A stretch of DNA of 64,000 nucleotides, taken from Fischerella sp. PCC 9431. Its GTDB lineage: Bacteria > Cyanobacteriota > Cyanobacteriia > Cyanobacteriales > Nostocaceae. The notes under the pieces are model-generated. The model was given only the letters and a program-made list of their open reading frames with translations, had not been told where the DNA came from and did not search any database. Below, in pieces: positions 1 through 9,368 of the stretch; the stretch's first letter is position 1, and every line of letters starts with the position of its first letter. The stretch is taken from positions 5,328,147 to 5,392,146 of the forward strand of contig NZ_KE650771.1 of the NCBI RefSeq assembly GCF_000447295.1, written 5' to 3'. The translations under genes and the position numbers were made by a program.

Positions 1-48
1 ATCATATTCATCAATACCGACTAGCAGCGCATAAATATTTTTAGCCAT
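1..48 (-). CDS. Caspase-like (peptidase C14) protein, N-terminus only
   Basis: The reverse strand has an ATG at 48 followed by 16 open codons to the window edge. They read MAKNIYALLVGIDEYD, which matches the first beta strand of caspase-fold proteins (ALLVGIxxY). A GGAGAG ribosome binding site lies just upstream at about 51-57. Nothing downstream is visible, so the catalytic His and Cys and any fused domains cannot be seen. Family knowledge: such proteins in filamentous cyanobacteria are often fused to WD40, TPR, CHAT or STAND modules. The motif and ribosome site make a real gene likely; the family call rests on 16 residues only. Confidence 0.6.
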   Translation of the reverse strand, partial: MAKNIYALLVGIDEYD

Positions 49-260
49 AATCTCTCCACTGACTCAGGCTGTTTTCGATATTTTGATGTTTTAATCTGGT
101 GATGGTTCAGGCAAATACAATTCCAAAAATTTTGTCTTCAAACTCGGATCATTCAAAAAGACTTCTAGCTGAACACAAAAATGTCAAGATACACCTATTT
201 TTTGATAAAATTTAACGTTAGTCTTGTTTCAAGATAACAACACTAACGCCATTCATAATA

Positions 261-351
261 CAGTAAACAGTGAACAGTAAACAGTAAACAGTGACCGATA
301 GAATTTGATAACTGGTAACTGATAACTGATAACTGATAACTGATAACTGGT
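261..351. repeat. Heptanucleotide STRR block
   Basis: Two adjacent runs of period 7 are present. Variants of CAGTAAA/CAGTGAA fill about 261-296, and AACTGAT repeats fill about 307-350. They sit directly downstream of the VOC gene and upstream of the caspase-like gene, in the 303-bp spacer 49-351. The rest of that spacer shows nothing recognisable. Related heptamers recur at 39838-39902 and 58318-58352. Confidence 0.85.
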
Positions 352-1380
352 CTAATTCCCTATCAAATTCCAAAAATATCCATCTGGTGCGACAAAAGAA
401 AAACTTGGTTCTCCAAACTCGTTTGTCGCAACAGTTGTAAATTTTTGTATGGAACTAGCTGTGATGCGATCGCAAAATTGATTGAGTTCTCGTACTCGGT
501 AAGTATACAGACACATTCCTAAACTACCTGGTTGTGCTGCTTCATAGCGGGAATCTAAATGCATGGAATCGGGGAAGCGAACAATATAAAGTCTACCGCT
601 ACGTGCTGCCATAAAATCAGTTGTAGAAGAACGTGGATCGTCAAAAGCGGTGACGAAAAACTTTTCGCCTGGTTGGAGATCAAAAATTTCTCTCCCAGCT
701 AAAGATGATTCGTAGCTAGTTTCGACATCATCACGCACCCGCAACAAACCCAAAACTTGATCATAAAACTTCAATGTTTCCTTACTGTCGTCTTGAACTA
801 CCATCCCAATGTGGGTAAACTGACTGGTTTTGAGAAAAGAATTAAGGTCAATATTTCCGTAGTGGGGAAGTGTATAACCAAACCTTTGAAACAAAACTTG
901 TCGTGTGAATGGTTGTAGCAATAGCATTTCTCGCACCCCAACCATTGCATCAATAAAAGGACGCTTTTTATTTTCTTTGTTATAAATAACTTCCCAATGC
1001 GGACGGGTAAACCAAAGCGGGCTACCAGCTGCTTTTGCTTCTTCCACATGATTTAACATATTGATGATATCGGCAGTTAAAGTTGTTGCCCAACGATTAC
1101 CCTTCACTTTCATCGATCCCATCTTTAACCCCTGATTGATAGGGTTTTGCCAAATCATCAAACGAATTAAACCATGATCTGCATTTTGGTGGTAAAGGCG
1201 AATTGAGTGTAAAGACGAGTCTACACCATACAATTGTCTCGCAGCAGTTGCTGATAACTCGCCCTGTTCACCAATACGATAACCAAATTGCTGCCAATAC
1301 TGAATCGCCGCAATTGGTTCTGGAACGCCAATACATACTTCATAGATGCCTTCTATGACATTTTGTTGTCCCTGATGCAT
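352..1380 (-). CDS. VOC (glyoxalase/dioxygenase superfamily) protein
   Basis: A 342-residue protein with two vicinal-oxygen-chelate modules, about residues 12-110 and 188-340. The second contains the typical opening FTHIGMVVQD and the closing strand FVAPDGYFWNLIG. Enzymes of this superfamily bind a divalent metal and act as lyases, dioxygenases or isomerases; the substrate cannot be inferred here. The start is an ATG at 1380. It is transcribed alone, divergently from the GGDEF gene across a 329-bp spacer (1381-1709). No signal peptide is seen. It could equally be a non-catalytic binding protein, since metal ligands cannot be assigned confidently by eye. Confidence 0.75.
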   Translation of the reverse strand: MHQGQQNVIEGIYEVCIGVPEPIAAIQYWQQFGYRIGEQGELSATAARQLYGVDSSLHSIRLYHQNADHGLIRLMIWQNPINQGLKMGSMKVKGNRWATTLTADIINMLNHVEEAKAAGSPLWFTRPHWEVIYNKENKKRPFIDAMVGVREMLLLQPFTRQVLFQRFGYTLPHYGNIDLNSFLKTSQFTHIGMVVQDDSKETLKFYDQVLGLLRVRDDVETSYESSLAGREIFDLQPGEKFFVTAFDDPRSSTTDFMAARSGRLYIVRFPDSMHLDSRYEAAQPGSLGMCLYTYRVRELNQFCDRITASSIQKFTTVATNEFGEPSFSFVAPDGYFWNLIGN

Positions 1381-1709
1381 AGTTTTGTATATGGATGTAA
1401 CGAAAAGTTAACTTGAATCAAGCTTGAGCAAAGATGCCTGGGTTTTTACAAAAGTGACGCTATTTTGAATTTTGAGGTGTCATTGTCCATTTCGCTGTGA
1501 TCCAGTAGCACCCACTACAAGAATTATAAATATTAAATAATAATTAATTTTTTTTTGATTAGCTCTTGAATTTTCCCTAAAGAAAAGGTTAAAAATTTTA
1601 CATAGAGCTTTTTGCTTGTATAAAATTTACGCAACTACCACAACAACTATGTTTTGACTACCAAGATTTCCACTAGTTTTCTCACTCTCGTAAAACAAAG
1701 GCGGGTGCG
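1381..1709. other. Divergent intergenic region, no gene seen
   Basis: This 329-bp AT-rich spacer lies between the divergent VOC and GGDEF genes, so it should hold both promoters. Long A/T tracts occur around 1530-1600. I see no repeat, RNA gene or convincing operator. Confidence 0.5.
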
Positions 1710-3908
1710 GTGTATCAGCAATATTACTACCTATGTCAACCACAACTGACTTGCCTGGAAGCCATATCTGACTCTGCAAACGCCTTCGCTTATTACCTAA
1801 TTCCCATCATGGTTGTTTATTCTCATCACAAACGACAAGATTTATATTTTCAGTGGATATACAGGGCTTTTACGTTTTTAATTGTATTAGTAAATACGTT
1901 TAACTTAATCGAGACTTGGATATTTTGGCGTCCAGACTATTGGTTGCTAGGTTTATTCAAAGCGATCGCGGCTTCGAGTTCAGTGGGTGCAGTGATTTTA
2001 CTGATGCGATCGCTTCCTCAATTTCTGACTATTCCCAACTTAACAGAACTAAAGCAAGCCAATCAGCAGTTGGAACAGGAAATCAAAGAACGCCATTTAG
2101 CTGAAGAAGCATTACGAGAAAGTAAAGAGCGTTTTCACAATGCCTTTGATTATGCTGCTATTGGTATGGCTTTGGTAGGCTTAAATGGTAGTTGGCTACA
2201 AGTCAATCATGCTTTGTGTGAAATTGTCGGTTACTCAGAAGCAGAATTACTGGCTAAGACTTGCCAAGATATCACCCATGCAGAAGAATTAGAAACTGAT
2301 TTTGACTACGTACGTCAACTTCTGGCTGGTGAGATTCGCTGTTATCACATAGAAAAGCGGTATATACACAAACTGGGACATGTGGTGTGGATTATGTTAA
2401 GTGTGTCGCTAGTGTCTGATATCCACGGTCAACCGCTATACTTTATCACTCAGATTCAAGACATTACCGAGCGCAAACAAGCTGAACAAACTTTACAGCA
2501 GCAAGCTTATATTTTTGAAAATATCTCCGATGGTGTAGTTATTACTGATTTACTGGGTCGGATTATCGACTGGAACCGAGCCGCCGAGAACATGTTTGGC
2601 TACACCAAAGCAGAGATCATCGGTAAAACTCTTGGTCTATTACACAAACCAGAAGAATCTAGCGTTCTGACACAACAAATTATCAACGAGTTGCACACTA
2701 GCAATCGTTGGGCTGGTGAAATTAATTTTGTTCGCAAGGATCGCACTCAAGGAGTATGCGAAACAGTATTTGTCCCACTGTATAACGAAAATGGTCAACC
2801 TAGCGCCACGATTGGCGTCAACCGTAACATCACAGAACGCAAACAAGCAGAAGCAGCTTTACAACAAGCGAATGAACAACTTACCTCTTGGGTGCAACAG
2901 CTTGAACAACGGAACCATGAAATTGCTCTACTCAGTCAAATGAGCGATATTTTGCAAGCTTGTCTGACGCTTGAAGAAGCATACAAGGTAATTGCTCAGT
3001 TAATCCAACCTTTGTTTCCTGAGACATCAGGTGGAGTGTTTATTATTAGTTCCTCAAAACACCTAGTTGAAGTAGTGACAACTTGGGGTGATTCAACTCT
3101 TGCTAGTAAAACAGTATTTTCAGCCAAGCAGTGTTGGGCTTTACGACGGGGGCGATCGCATCTTTCTACATCTGATGAGCAGGGTTTACACTGTAGCCAC
3201 ATTGAAGAATCATTTGTAGGTGAAACCCTTTGTGTACCAATGATGGCTCAGGGTGACGCTTTGGGAATGCTGCATTTCCATGACCCAGAAGCAGGAAAAT
3301 TCACAGCAGCCAAACAACAACTAGCCTCTCAAGTTGCGGAACGTGTAGCATTAGCTTTAGCTAACTTACGACTGACTGAAGCTTTGCAACAGCAAAGTAT
3401 TCGTGATCCTCTCACAGGTTTATTTAATCGTCGCTACTTAGAAGAATCACTAGAACGAGAAATCAGCCGCGCTCAACGTAGCCACAAACATGTAGGCATT
3501 ATTATGATGGATGTTGATAATTTTAAAAGCTTCAATGATGAATTTGGTCACGAAGCAGGTGATGTTGTGTTGTGCGAACTCGGTGATTTTTTGAAAAAAC
3601 AAATTCGCAAAGCTGATATTGCTTGTCGGTACGGGGGCGAAGAAATAATGTTGATTTTACCAGAAAGTTCTTTAGAAGTTTGTCAAGAAAGAGCCGAGCG
3701 GATTCGCCAAACAGTCAAACTTTTAGATTTGCGACATCAGCGTCGGAAACTTAATAGTATTAGTTTGTCATTTGGAGTAGCTATGTATCCAGAGCATGGT
3801 TTAACAGGTGCAGCAGTTATACAAGCAGCCGATACAGCTTTATATATAGCCAAAAACACTGGACGCGATCGCGTCGTCATGGCTCAATCTCCGGTAAGTG
3901 TATATTGA
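1710..3908 (+). CDS. Membrane-anchored PAS-PAS-GAF-GGDEF diguanylate cyclase
   Basis: A 732-residue sensor starting at a GTG codon. Residues about 20-105 hold three hydrophobic segments that resemble the membrane domain of ethylene-receptor-like proteins (AFAYYLIPIMVVYS followed by IVLVNTFNLIETW). A coiled coil (110-140), two PAS domains (about 140-255 and 265-385, each ending in DITERKQAE or NITERKQAE), a GAF domain (about 400-555) and a GGDEF domain (about 565-725) follow. The active-site motif is GGEEI at about 641-645, a common catalytically competent variant, so synthesis of cyclic di-GMP is likely. No EAL domain is present. The Cys and His that bind copper in plant ETR1 appear to be replaced by hydrophobic residues, so ethylene sensing is doubtful. 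The gene converges on the PBP gene with a 17-bp gap. Confidence 0.85.
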   Translation: MYQQYYYLCQPQLTCLEAISDSANAFAYYLIPIMVVYSHHKRQDLYFQWIYRAFTFLIVLVNTFNLIETWIFWRPDYWLLGLFKAIAASSSVGAVILLMRSLPQFLTIPNLTELKQANQQLEQEIKERHLAEEALRESKERFHNAFDYAAIGMALVGLNGSWLQVNHALCEIVGYSEAELLAKTCQDITHAEELETDFDYVRQLLAGEIRCYHIEKRYIHKLGHVVWIMLSVSLVSDIHGQPLYFITQIQDITERKQAEQTLQQQAYIFENISDGVVITDLLGRIIDWNRAAENMFGYTKAEIIGKTLGLLHKPEESSVLTQQIINELHTSNRWAGEINFVRKDRTQGVCETVFVPLYNENGQPSATIGVNRNITERKQAEAALQQANEQLTSWVQQLEQRNHEIALLSQMSDILQACLTLEEAYKVIAQLIQPLFPETSGGVFIISSSKHLVEVVTTWGDSTLASKTVFSAKQCWALRRGRSHLSTSDEQGLHCSHIEESFVGETLCVPMMAQGDALGMLHFHDPEAGKFTAAKQQLASQVAERVALALANLRLTEALQQQSIRDPLTGLFNRRYLEESLEREISRAQRSHKHVGIIMMDVDNFKSFNDEFGHEAGDVVLCELGDFLKKQIRKADIACRYGGEEIMLILPESSLEVCQERAERIRQTVKLLDLRHQRRKLNSISLSFGVAMYPEHGLTGAAVIQAADTALYIAKNTGRDRVVMAQSPVSVY

Positions 3909-3925
3909 AGAATTGACATGAGTAC

Positions 3926-5857
3926 TCAAGATTTATTCGGTTTCGGACGAGAAAACTCGGAAGGTCGCTTAAAACTTTTTACTGGGACATCCTCAAGGGC
4001 TTTTTGCATAAAATCACTCCAGATGGGAGCAACCATACCTCCACCTGTAGCGTGGCGAGATAATTGTCGGTTGTCGTCTCTTCCTACCCAGATCGCAGTC
4101 GTTAACTGAGGTACAGTCCCAATAAACCAAATATCTTTTTCTGAGGAGGTTGTACCGGTTTTTCCTGCAACTGGACGACCGATAGCTGCACCTCTACCAG
4201 TTCCTTTTTGAACCACCGTTTGCATTACATCTAAAATCGCTGCTGATGCCCAAGGGTTGAGAACTAGCTTTGGTTTAGGAGTATTATCTATTAATATATT
4301 GCCACTACTGTCAGTTACACGAGCAATCATCGTCGGGGGTGATTGCCAGCCGTAATTAGCAAAAGTCGCATAAGCACTAGCCATTTCTAGTGGTGTGACA
4401 CCAATTGCACCTAGTGGTAAAGAACTCACTGGTAGCATGGGACTCATAATTCCCAAGGTACGGCAAGTTGCAATGACTTTATTCATACCTACAGCTTTAC
4501 CAATTTTAACCGCAGGAACATTCCGAGATTGGGCTAAAGCAGTACGAATTGGTATTGCTCCCATAAATGTGCGATCGTAGTTTCGTGGATAATACCTACC
4601 GTTACCGTCACGATAACTAACCGGGGTATCTAGCACCGTTGTACGTGGCGTAAATCTTCCACTAGCAAAAGCAGTATAGTAAACAAACGGCTTAAAAGAA
4701 GAACCTGGCTGACGGTGCGCTTGAGTTGCTCGATTAAATTCGCTAGTTTTTGAATCTACACCACCGACTAGTGCTTTGACAAAGTGTGTGCGGGGGTCAA
4801 TTGCAACTAAAGCCATTTGATTTTTTCTTAACCCCTGGCGTGTCAGAATTTTATGCCATTTTTTTATGGTTTTTTCTGCCATTAATTGGAAGCTGGTATC
4901 GACTGTGGTTTGTACCCGCATTCCGTCTCTCAGTAGCGCTTCCCGCCCAAACTTTTTAATTAGTTCCTGGGCTACGGTATTGGTAACGTAAGGTAAAGCG
5001 CTGGGTTGAAATGATTTGATTTTACCAAGTTTAATTTTTTGTTTCAGGGCTTGATCATACTCTTGTTGACTAATCCAATTCAGTTCCAACATCCGCCCTA
5101 AAACTTCTTTTTGTCTTTGTTTTGCCAACTTCATGTTTACAAACGGGCTAAATTCTTCTGGCGCTGGAATTAAACCCGCCATCATCGCTGATTCTGCCAA
5201 ATTCAAACTTGCTGCTGATTTGTTAAAGTAAGTCCGGGCTGCGGTTTGGATACCATAGTTATTGTGACCCCAGTAAACTTGATTGAGGTACATCTCCAAT
5301 ATTTCGTCTTTAGTCAAAACCTGTTCTAACCTGATTGCTAATACCGCTTCTGCTATTTTTCGGGTAAAAGCACGCTTCTGAGATAAAAATAGGTTTTTCA
5401 CCAACTGCATAGTGATTGTAGAACCACCTTCTCGCACTTCCCCAGATACCCAGTTAACTAACGCCGCACGTCCAACACCAACGGGATTAATACCATGATG
5501 TTCGTAAAAATAACTATCTTCGCTGGCTAATACTGCTCGTTTAAGATCAGGGGAAATTTTATCTAGAGGTACTACTTCCCGATTTGCCTCTCCATGTATA
5601 CTCGCTAAAAGCTTGCCTTTAATGTCATAGATATAAGTTGTTTCTGAAGGAAAAAAGTTTCGTAATTGTCTGACATCTGGTAAATTGCGGAAACTAATAG
5701 CTAAACCAACTAACCCTCCAGCTAACACAGAACTAGCTAGCATAGTGATTAATAGGAGTGTCGCACCAGTTGATTGACCGACTCCTCTCAGAAATTCAAA
5801 ATTAGATAAGCTCTGATTTTGTGATTGTTTATCTACAAAAAATTTAGATGAAGACAC
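3926..5857 (-). CDS. Class A penicillin-binding protein (PBP1-type)
   Basis: A bifunctional peptidoglycan synthase of 643 residues. A cytoplasmic N-terminus is followed by one membrane anchor (about 31-55), a GT51 transglycosylase domain with catalytic Glu113 in ASEDSYFYEHHG and the GGSTITMQ motif, and a transpeptidase domain. The latter has Ser386 in SSFK, an SRN motif and KTGT at 566-569. It polymerises lipid II and cross-links the stem peptides on the outer face of the plasma membrane. The start is a GTG at 5857 with GAGGAAG upstream. It lies downstream of the ftsI-like gene on the same strand, 228 bp away, so the two form a cell-wall pair but probably have separate promoters. Confidence 0.95.
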   Translation of the reverse strand: MSSSKFFVDKQSQNQSLSNFEFLRGVGQSTGATLLLITMLASSVLAGGLVGLAISFRNLPDVRQLRNFFPSETTYIYDIKGKLLASIHGEANREVVPLDKISPDLKRAVLASEDSYFYEHHGINPVGVGRAALVNWVSGEVREGGSTITMQLVKNLFLSQKRAFTRKIAEAVLAIRLEQVLTKDEILEMYLNQVYWGHNNYGIQTAARTYFNKSAASLNLAESAMMAGLIPAPEEFSPFVNMKLAKQRQKEVLGRMLELNWISQQEYDQALKQKIKLGKIKSFQPSALPYVTNTVAQELIKKFGREALLRDGMRVQTTVDTSFQLMAEKTIKKWHKILTRQGLRKNQMALVAIDPRTHFVKALVGGVDSKTSEFNRATQAHRQPGSSFKPFVYYTAFASGRFTPRTTVLDTPVSYRDGNGRYYPRNYDRTFMGAIPIRTALAQSRNVPAVKIGKAVGMNKVIATCRTLGIMSPMLPVSSLPLGAIGVTPLEMASAYATFANYGWQSPPTMIARVTDSSGNILIDNTPKPKLVLNPWASAAILDVMQTVVQKGTGRGAAIGRPVAGKTGTTSSEKDIWFIGTVPQLTTAIWVGRDDNRQLSRHATGGGMVAPIWSDFMQKALEDVPVKSFKRPSEFSRPKPNKS

Positions 5858-6085
5858 GGTATTTGCACTTCCTCACTTATAAATTTAACTATTATTAATA
5901 GGTTTTACTAAGACTAGGCTGTTAATTGTTTGATAGCTAAAATAATTTAGTCAATGTAAAAGTTATTTAATTTATAAAATTCCAAATTTATTTATATGAA
6001 TTAGATAAAATCAGTCGATTTAAAAATTAGTTTTCTAAGATATAAATCTAATAATCTAAAATATCAACTTCAAAATTTAGTCTTC

Positions 6086-7945
6086 TCATCCAGCTATTTT
6101 GTCCTGAGTTTGTAAACTTTTCGATGCATGATTAACTACCTGACTTGGCGGAATTTGCTCAAGAGGAATTAGTGCTTCCATCACAGATTTCACAATTGGT
6201 GCAGCGACAGTACCACCGTAAACATTTTTACCTTTAGGTTCATCTACTAATGCCAAAACTACATAACGAGGAGATTCTACTGGTAATATACTTACGAAAC
6301 TGGTGATATAAGCATCTTTCTGATAACCGCCAGTAGAACTTGCTTTTTGAGCTGTCCCAGTTTTGCCAGCTATGCGATAGCCTGAAATTTGTGATGCTTT
6401 TCCTGTTCCTTCTTCAACCACAGTTTCCATCATTTGAATTACCTTTTGGGTTGTAGTGCGTGAGAAAATTTGGCGTGGTGTTGGAAAAGTTGGTGAATAA
6501 TGCATCTGTCCTTTGCTATCAATCAATCCCTTAACTACATGAGGTGTAACTAATTTTCCACCATTGGCTAAAGCTCCGTGTAATTGTACTAATTGTAGTG
6601 GTGTCAAGGAAAAGCCTTGACCAAAGGAAGCTGTTGCTGCTTCAATCGGTGAGGCAATATATTTTTCTTGACTTTTAAGCTGACCGCTAACTGCAAATGG
6701 CAAATCTGTATTAATTTTTTGCCCTAGCCCTATGCGTTGGAGCCAGTTGTAATAAACTGAAGGTGAAAATCTCTGGATAATTTTTACCATACCAACATTG
6801 CTAGAATATTGCAGAATTTGAGCAATATTAATCTTGTGAGATTGGTTTTTTTCAGCATTGTTAATCGTGCGGTCAGCTACTTTTATGAAACCAGGATCAT
6901 TAAACACATCATTTGATTTAATCACCCCACTCTCTAGAGCGATCGCCACATTCAAAGGTTTAAAAGTCGATCCTGGTTCATAGAGATCTGTTACTGTCCA
7001 ATTTTTAAACAGTGAGATATCAGCTTGAGAGTATTTATTGGGGTTATAGGTGGGCTGAGAAACTAAAGCCAGCAAGGAACCATCCAACGCATCCATCACG
7101 ATTACTGCTCCCCGTTTCGCCCTATACTTCTCCATCTGTTGTTTGAGAGCAGCACGGGCTACCCGTTGTAGACGGGTATCTATAGTCAGTTGTAGTCGCA
7201 GGTGGTCAAAATTTAGAAATCCTACAGGAGCATAATCTGACATCAACGCTCCGTTACCTTGTCTGCTAATCCGCAGAGTTTGCACAGAACGCTCTAGCAA
7301 ATTTTCTTGGCTGTATTCCACACCCGCCTGACCATGACGGTCTACATTAACATAACCTACTACATCTGCTACTAAATCCTCTTCTGGATAGAATCTTGAG
7401 TATTTTTGAATCAACTCCAAACCATTGAGGTGCAACGCACTGATAGGAGCAGCAATTTCTTCTGGGAGAGCAGAAGCAAGTAAAATGCCACTTTTTTGAT
7501 TTTGAAAAATTTTGATTAAATCAGTAGCATTTTTATTCAGTATTGGGGCTAGTTCTCGTGCTATTTCTTCACGAGATTTGGCAAATAGCTTCGGATGGGC
7601 ATACAGAGTATACACAAGACGGTCAAAAGCCAATACATTGTTATTTCGATCCAATACCGTGCGACGAGGTATAAAAGGTCGCAAAGTCATCATTTGCTGA
7701 TTTCGAGCTTTTTCCGTTAGCTTTGCTCCTTGTACAATTTGCAATTTATACAAATTGATCAGCAGTCCTAACCCTGCTGTCATTAATATGCACCAGACTA
7801 CAAATAGTCTATGTCTCATTTTTTGTATCTGGTTTTGGGCAGTGGCAAGCTTCTTGATTCGCTTGTGTTGGGAAATCTTCTGCCGCCCGATCAGTGCTAG
7901 ATTACGAGAACTTTTGGATTTTGCTTTACTTGGTAATCTGTGCAT
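6086..7945 (-). CDS. ftsI: Class B penicillin-binding protein, FtsI/PBP3 type
   Basis: A 619-residue division transpeptidase. A basic cytoplasmic N-terminus precedes one membrane segment (about 45-67). The PBP dimerisation domain follows (RRTVLDRNNNVLA at about 90), then the transpeptidase domain with Ser326 in STFK, SSN and KTGT at 528-531. It cross-links septal peptidoglycan in the divisome. Length and motif spacing are normal. The start is an ATG at 7945. FtsI is inferred rather than elongation PBP2 from length and the single-pass N-terminus; genomes of this group often carry more than one class B PBP. Confidence 0.88.
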   Translation of the reverse strand: MHRLPSKAKSKSSRNLALIGRQKISQHKRIKKLATAQNQIQKMRHRLFVVWCILMTAGLGLLINLYKLQIVQGAKLTEKARNQQMMTLRPFIPRRTVLDRNNNVLAFDRLVYTLYAHPKLFAKSREEIARELAPILNKNATDLIKIFQNQKSGILLASALPEEIAAPISALHLNGLELIQKYSRFYPEEDLVADVVGYVNVDRHGQAGVEYSQENLLERSVQTLRISRQGNGALMSDYAPVGFLNFDHLRLQLTIDTRLQRVARAALKQQMEKYRAKRGAVIVMDALDGSLLALVSQPTYNPNKYSQADISLFKNWTVTDLYEPGSTFKPLNVAIALESGVIKSNDVFNDPGFIKVADRTINNAEKNQSHKINIAQILQYSSNVGMVKIIQRFSPSVYYNWLQRIGLGQKINTDLPFAVSGQLKSQEKYIASPIEAATASFGQGFSLTPLQLVQLHGALANGGKLVTPHVVKGLIDSKGQMHYSPTFPTPRQIFSRTTTQKVIQMMETVVEEGTGKASQISGYRIAGKTGTAQKASSTGGYQKDAYITSFVSILPVESPRYVVLALVDEPKGKNVYGGTVAAPIVKSVMEALIPLEQIPPSQVVNHASKSLQTQDKIAG

Positions 7946-8007
7946 TTTCTGCCCACGATAAGTTTGCTGTTTTTGACTATGTTTTCCCCTTTACTAAAAC
8001 TTCTCTC

Positions 8008-8763
8008 TCATCTAATATCTATCTGAGAAAATGGCAACATATCAAAATAGATAAAACCTTCGAGAATACCGACAGCATAGGGGTAATGAGTTAAATAGTG
8101 GCGAGAGTAACGCGTGTTGTAATACCACCAAAGAAGTTCGGTTTGGGCATTACCAACGATAATCCCAGGTGATCGTAATTCAAATAGACTAATATCACTT
8201 CCAGAACCTCCACAAATAAGAGTTGCATCTGGTTGTATTTGCAGCAGTTGTTGCAGATAGGCAACAGCTTTTCCCTTGTTGCCGTTGTGGGGTAAGATAT
8301 CAACATCCCGTCCATTGCTGAAAATTACTTGATTCTTCAATCCAGCAAATTCTAATAAATCTTGCAAATCATTGATGACATGAAGGGACGCATTCATATC
8401 TAGCTCAAAGCTTAATTTCCAAGGAGTTTGTTCTCTTTCAGGTTTAGGTTTGAGTGAAGAAAATTGGCTGGCGATCGCCCAAACTGTATCTCGATTCCAG
8501 TCTTTTGAAATATAATTTGCCCAATCTTGATCTAAAATAATCCCCTGTTGATAAATTTCACTACCTAAACTCGTAATTAAGTAATCTGGTTTTAACAGCT
8601 GGGTCTGTGCTATTTGCTCATGGCTATAAGCATAAGATTTACTAGTAACATAGACTAAATAAATATGATTGCGTATGGCTTCCAAGCGCTGGTTTAAAGC
8701 AGCATTTGCTTGCTCGTTCTCCACCAGAGTATGGTCTATGTCAATAGCTACAAGCATTTTCAT
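8008..8763 (-). CDS. HAD hydrolase, sucrose-6-phosphate phosphatase-like
   Basis: Starting at the ATG at 8763 the protein has 251 residues. That start is preferred over an upstream in-frame TTG because GGAGGA at 8771-8776 lies 7 bases before it. The nucleophile motif DIDHT is at the N-terminus, and the C-terminal HAD motif is GGSGSDISLF. Between them is a cap domain as in the S6PP/Cof group. Members of this group release phosphate from sucrose-6-phosphate or related sugar phosphates. The nearby sucrose-phosphate-synthase-like gene at 9369 on the same strand supports a role in compatible-solute or sucrose synthesis, with a STAS gene in between. Mannosyl- or glucosylglycerate phosphatase remains possible. 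Confidence 0.72.
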   Translation of the reverse strand: MKMLVAIDIDHTLVENEQANAALNQRLEAIRNHIYLVYVTSKSYAYSHEQIAQTQLLKPDYLITSLGSEIYQQGIILDQDWANYISKDWNRDTVWAIASQFSSLKPKPEREQTPWKLSFELDMNASLHVINDLQDLLEFAGLKNQVIFSNGRDVDILPHNGNKGKAVAYLQQLLQIQPDATLICGGSGSDISLFELRSPGIIVGNAQTELLWWYYNTRYSRHYLTHYPYAVGILEGFIYFDMLPFSQIDIR

Positions 8764-8831
8764 GGTTACTTCCTCCGACTTCAAAGTGTTAAGAATAAAA
8801 TTAGAAAATACGAATAATTTTATATATTTAA

Positions 8832-8860
8832 ATACAGAGACATCTTATTTATCTCTGTAT
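8832..8860. terminator. Stem-loop between STAS and HAD genes
   Basis: ATACAGAGA at 8832-8840 pairs with TCTCTGTAT at 8852-8860, a 9-bp stem with an 11-base loop. On the minus strand it is downstream of the STAS stop and 69 bases upstream of the phosphatase start. It could be a weak terminator, an attenuator or a processing site. There is no clear T tract. Confidence 0.35.
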
Positions 8861-8920
8861 GAATATCATCAATATGATTAACCTTGACAACAAAGCCGCA
8901 AGAGGATTTAGAAATATTAG

Positions 8921-9274
8921 CTATGAAGGAAATGGAATTATATTATTTAAAGCTTCTTCCTCAGTTTCAAAAATTTTCAATACCATATCCATCATTGTTA
9001 CTAATTTGGTTTCTGGATGTAAATTACAGATGCGAAAACTACCTTTTGCCTTGTATGCATCTCGCATTCCAGCTACCAAAGAATTTAGTCCGGTACTATC
9101 AATAAACATGATTTGACTGAGATTAACAACTATATGACAATTGAGGTTGGAAATACACTTTTTTAATCTCAAACTAAATTCCCAAGATGTGGTTATGTCT
9201 AACCGACCTTTAGGTTTAAAGACGATCACATTCTTTCCATCTTGGTTTGTAAGTTTTTTTTCTTCTATCTCCAT
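8921..9274 (-). CDS. STAS-domain protein (anti-sigma factor antagonist type)
   Basis: A 117-residue single-domain protein. The core reads GRLDITTSWEF, then IVVNLSQIMFIDSTGLNSL, where the Ser of DSTG is the site phosphorylated in SpoIIAA-type antagonists. It probably takes part in a partner-switching cascade with an HPK-type kinase and a PP2C phosphatase, neither of which is in this window. The ATG at 9274 immediately follows a possible GTG at 9277; I chose ATG. It sits between the glycosyltransferase (94 bp upstream) and the phosphatase, all on the minus strand. Confidence 0.85.
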   Translation of the reverse strand: MEIEEKKLTNQDGKNVIVFKPKGRLDITTSWEFSLRLKKCISNLNCHIVVNLSQIMFIDSTGLNSLVAGMRDAYKAKGSFRICNLHPETKLVTMMDMVLKIFETEEEALNNIIPFPS

Positions 9275-9368
9275 CACAACACTTACCTATTTTTGAAATT
9301 CATGAATATTAACTATTTGGGTGTAGGGGAATGAAAAAGTATTACTTCATTGGTAGCGAGTCTTGTAT

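Noticed and set aside
3918-4109. Plus-strand 63-codon frame after the GGDEF gene
   Set aside because: It is antisense to the well-supported PBP1 C-terminus.
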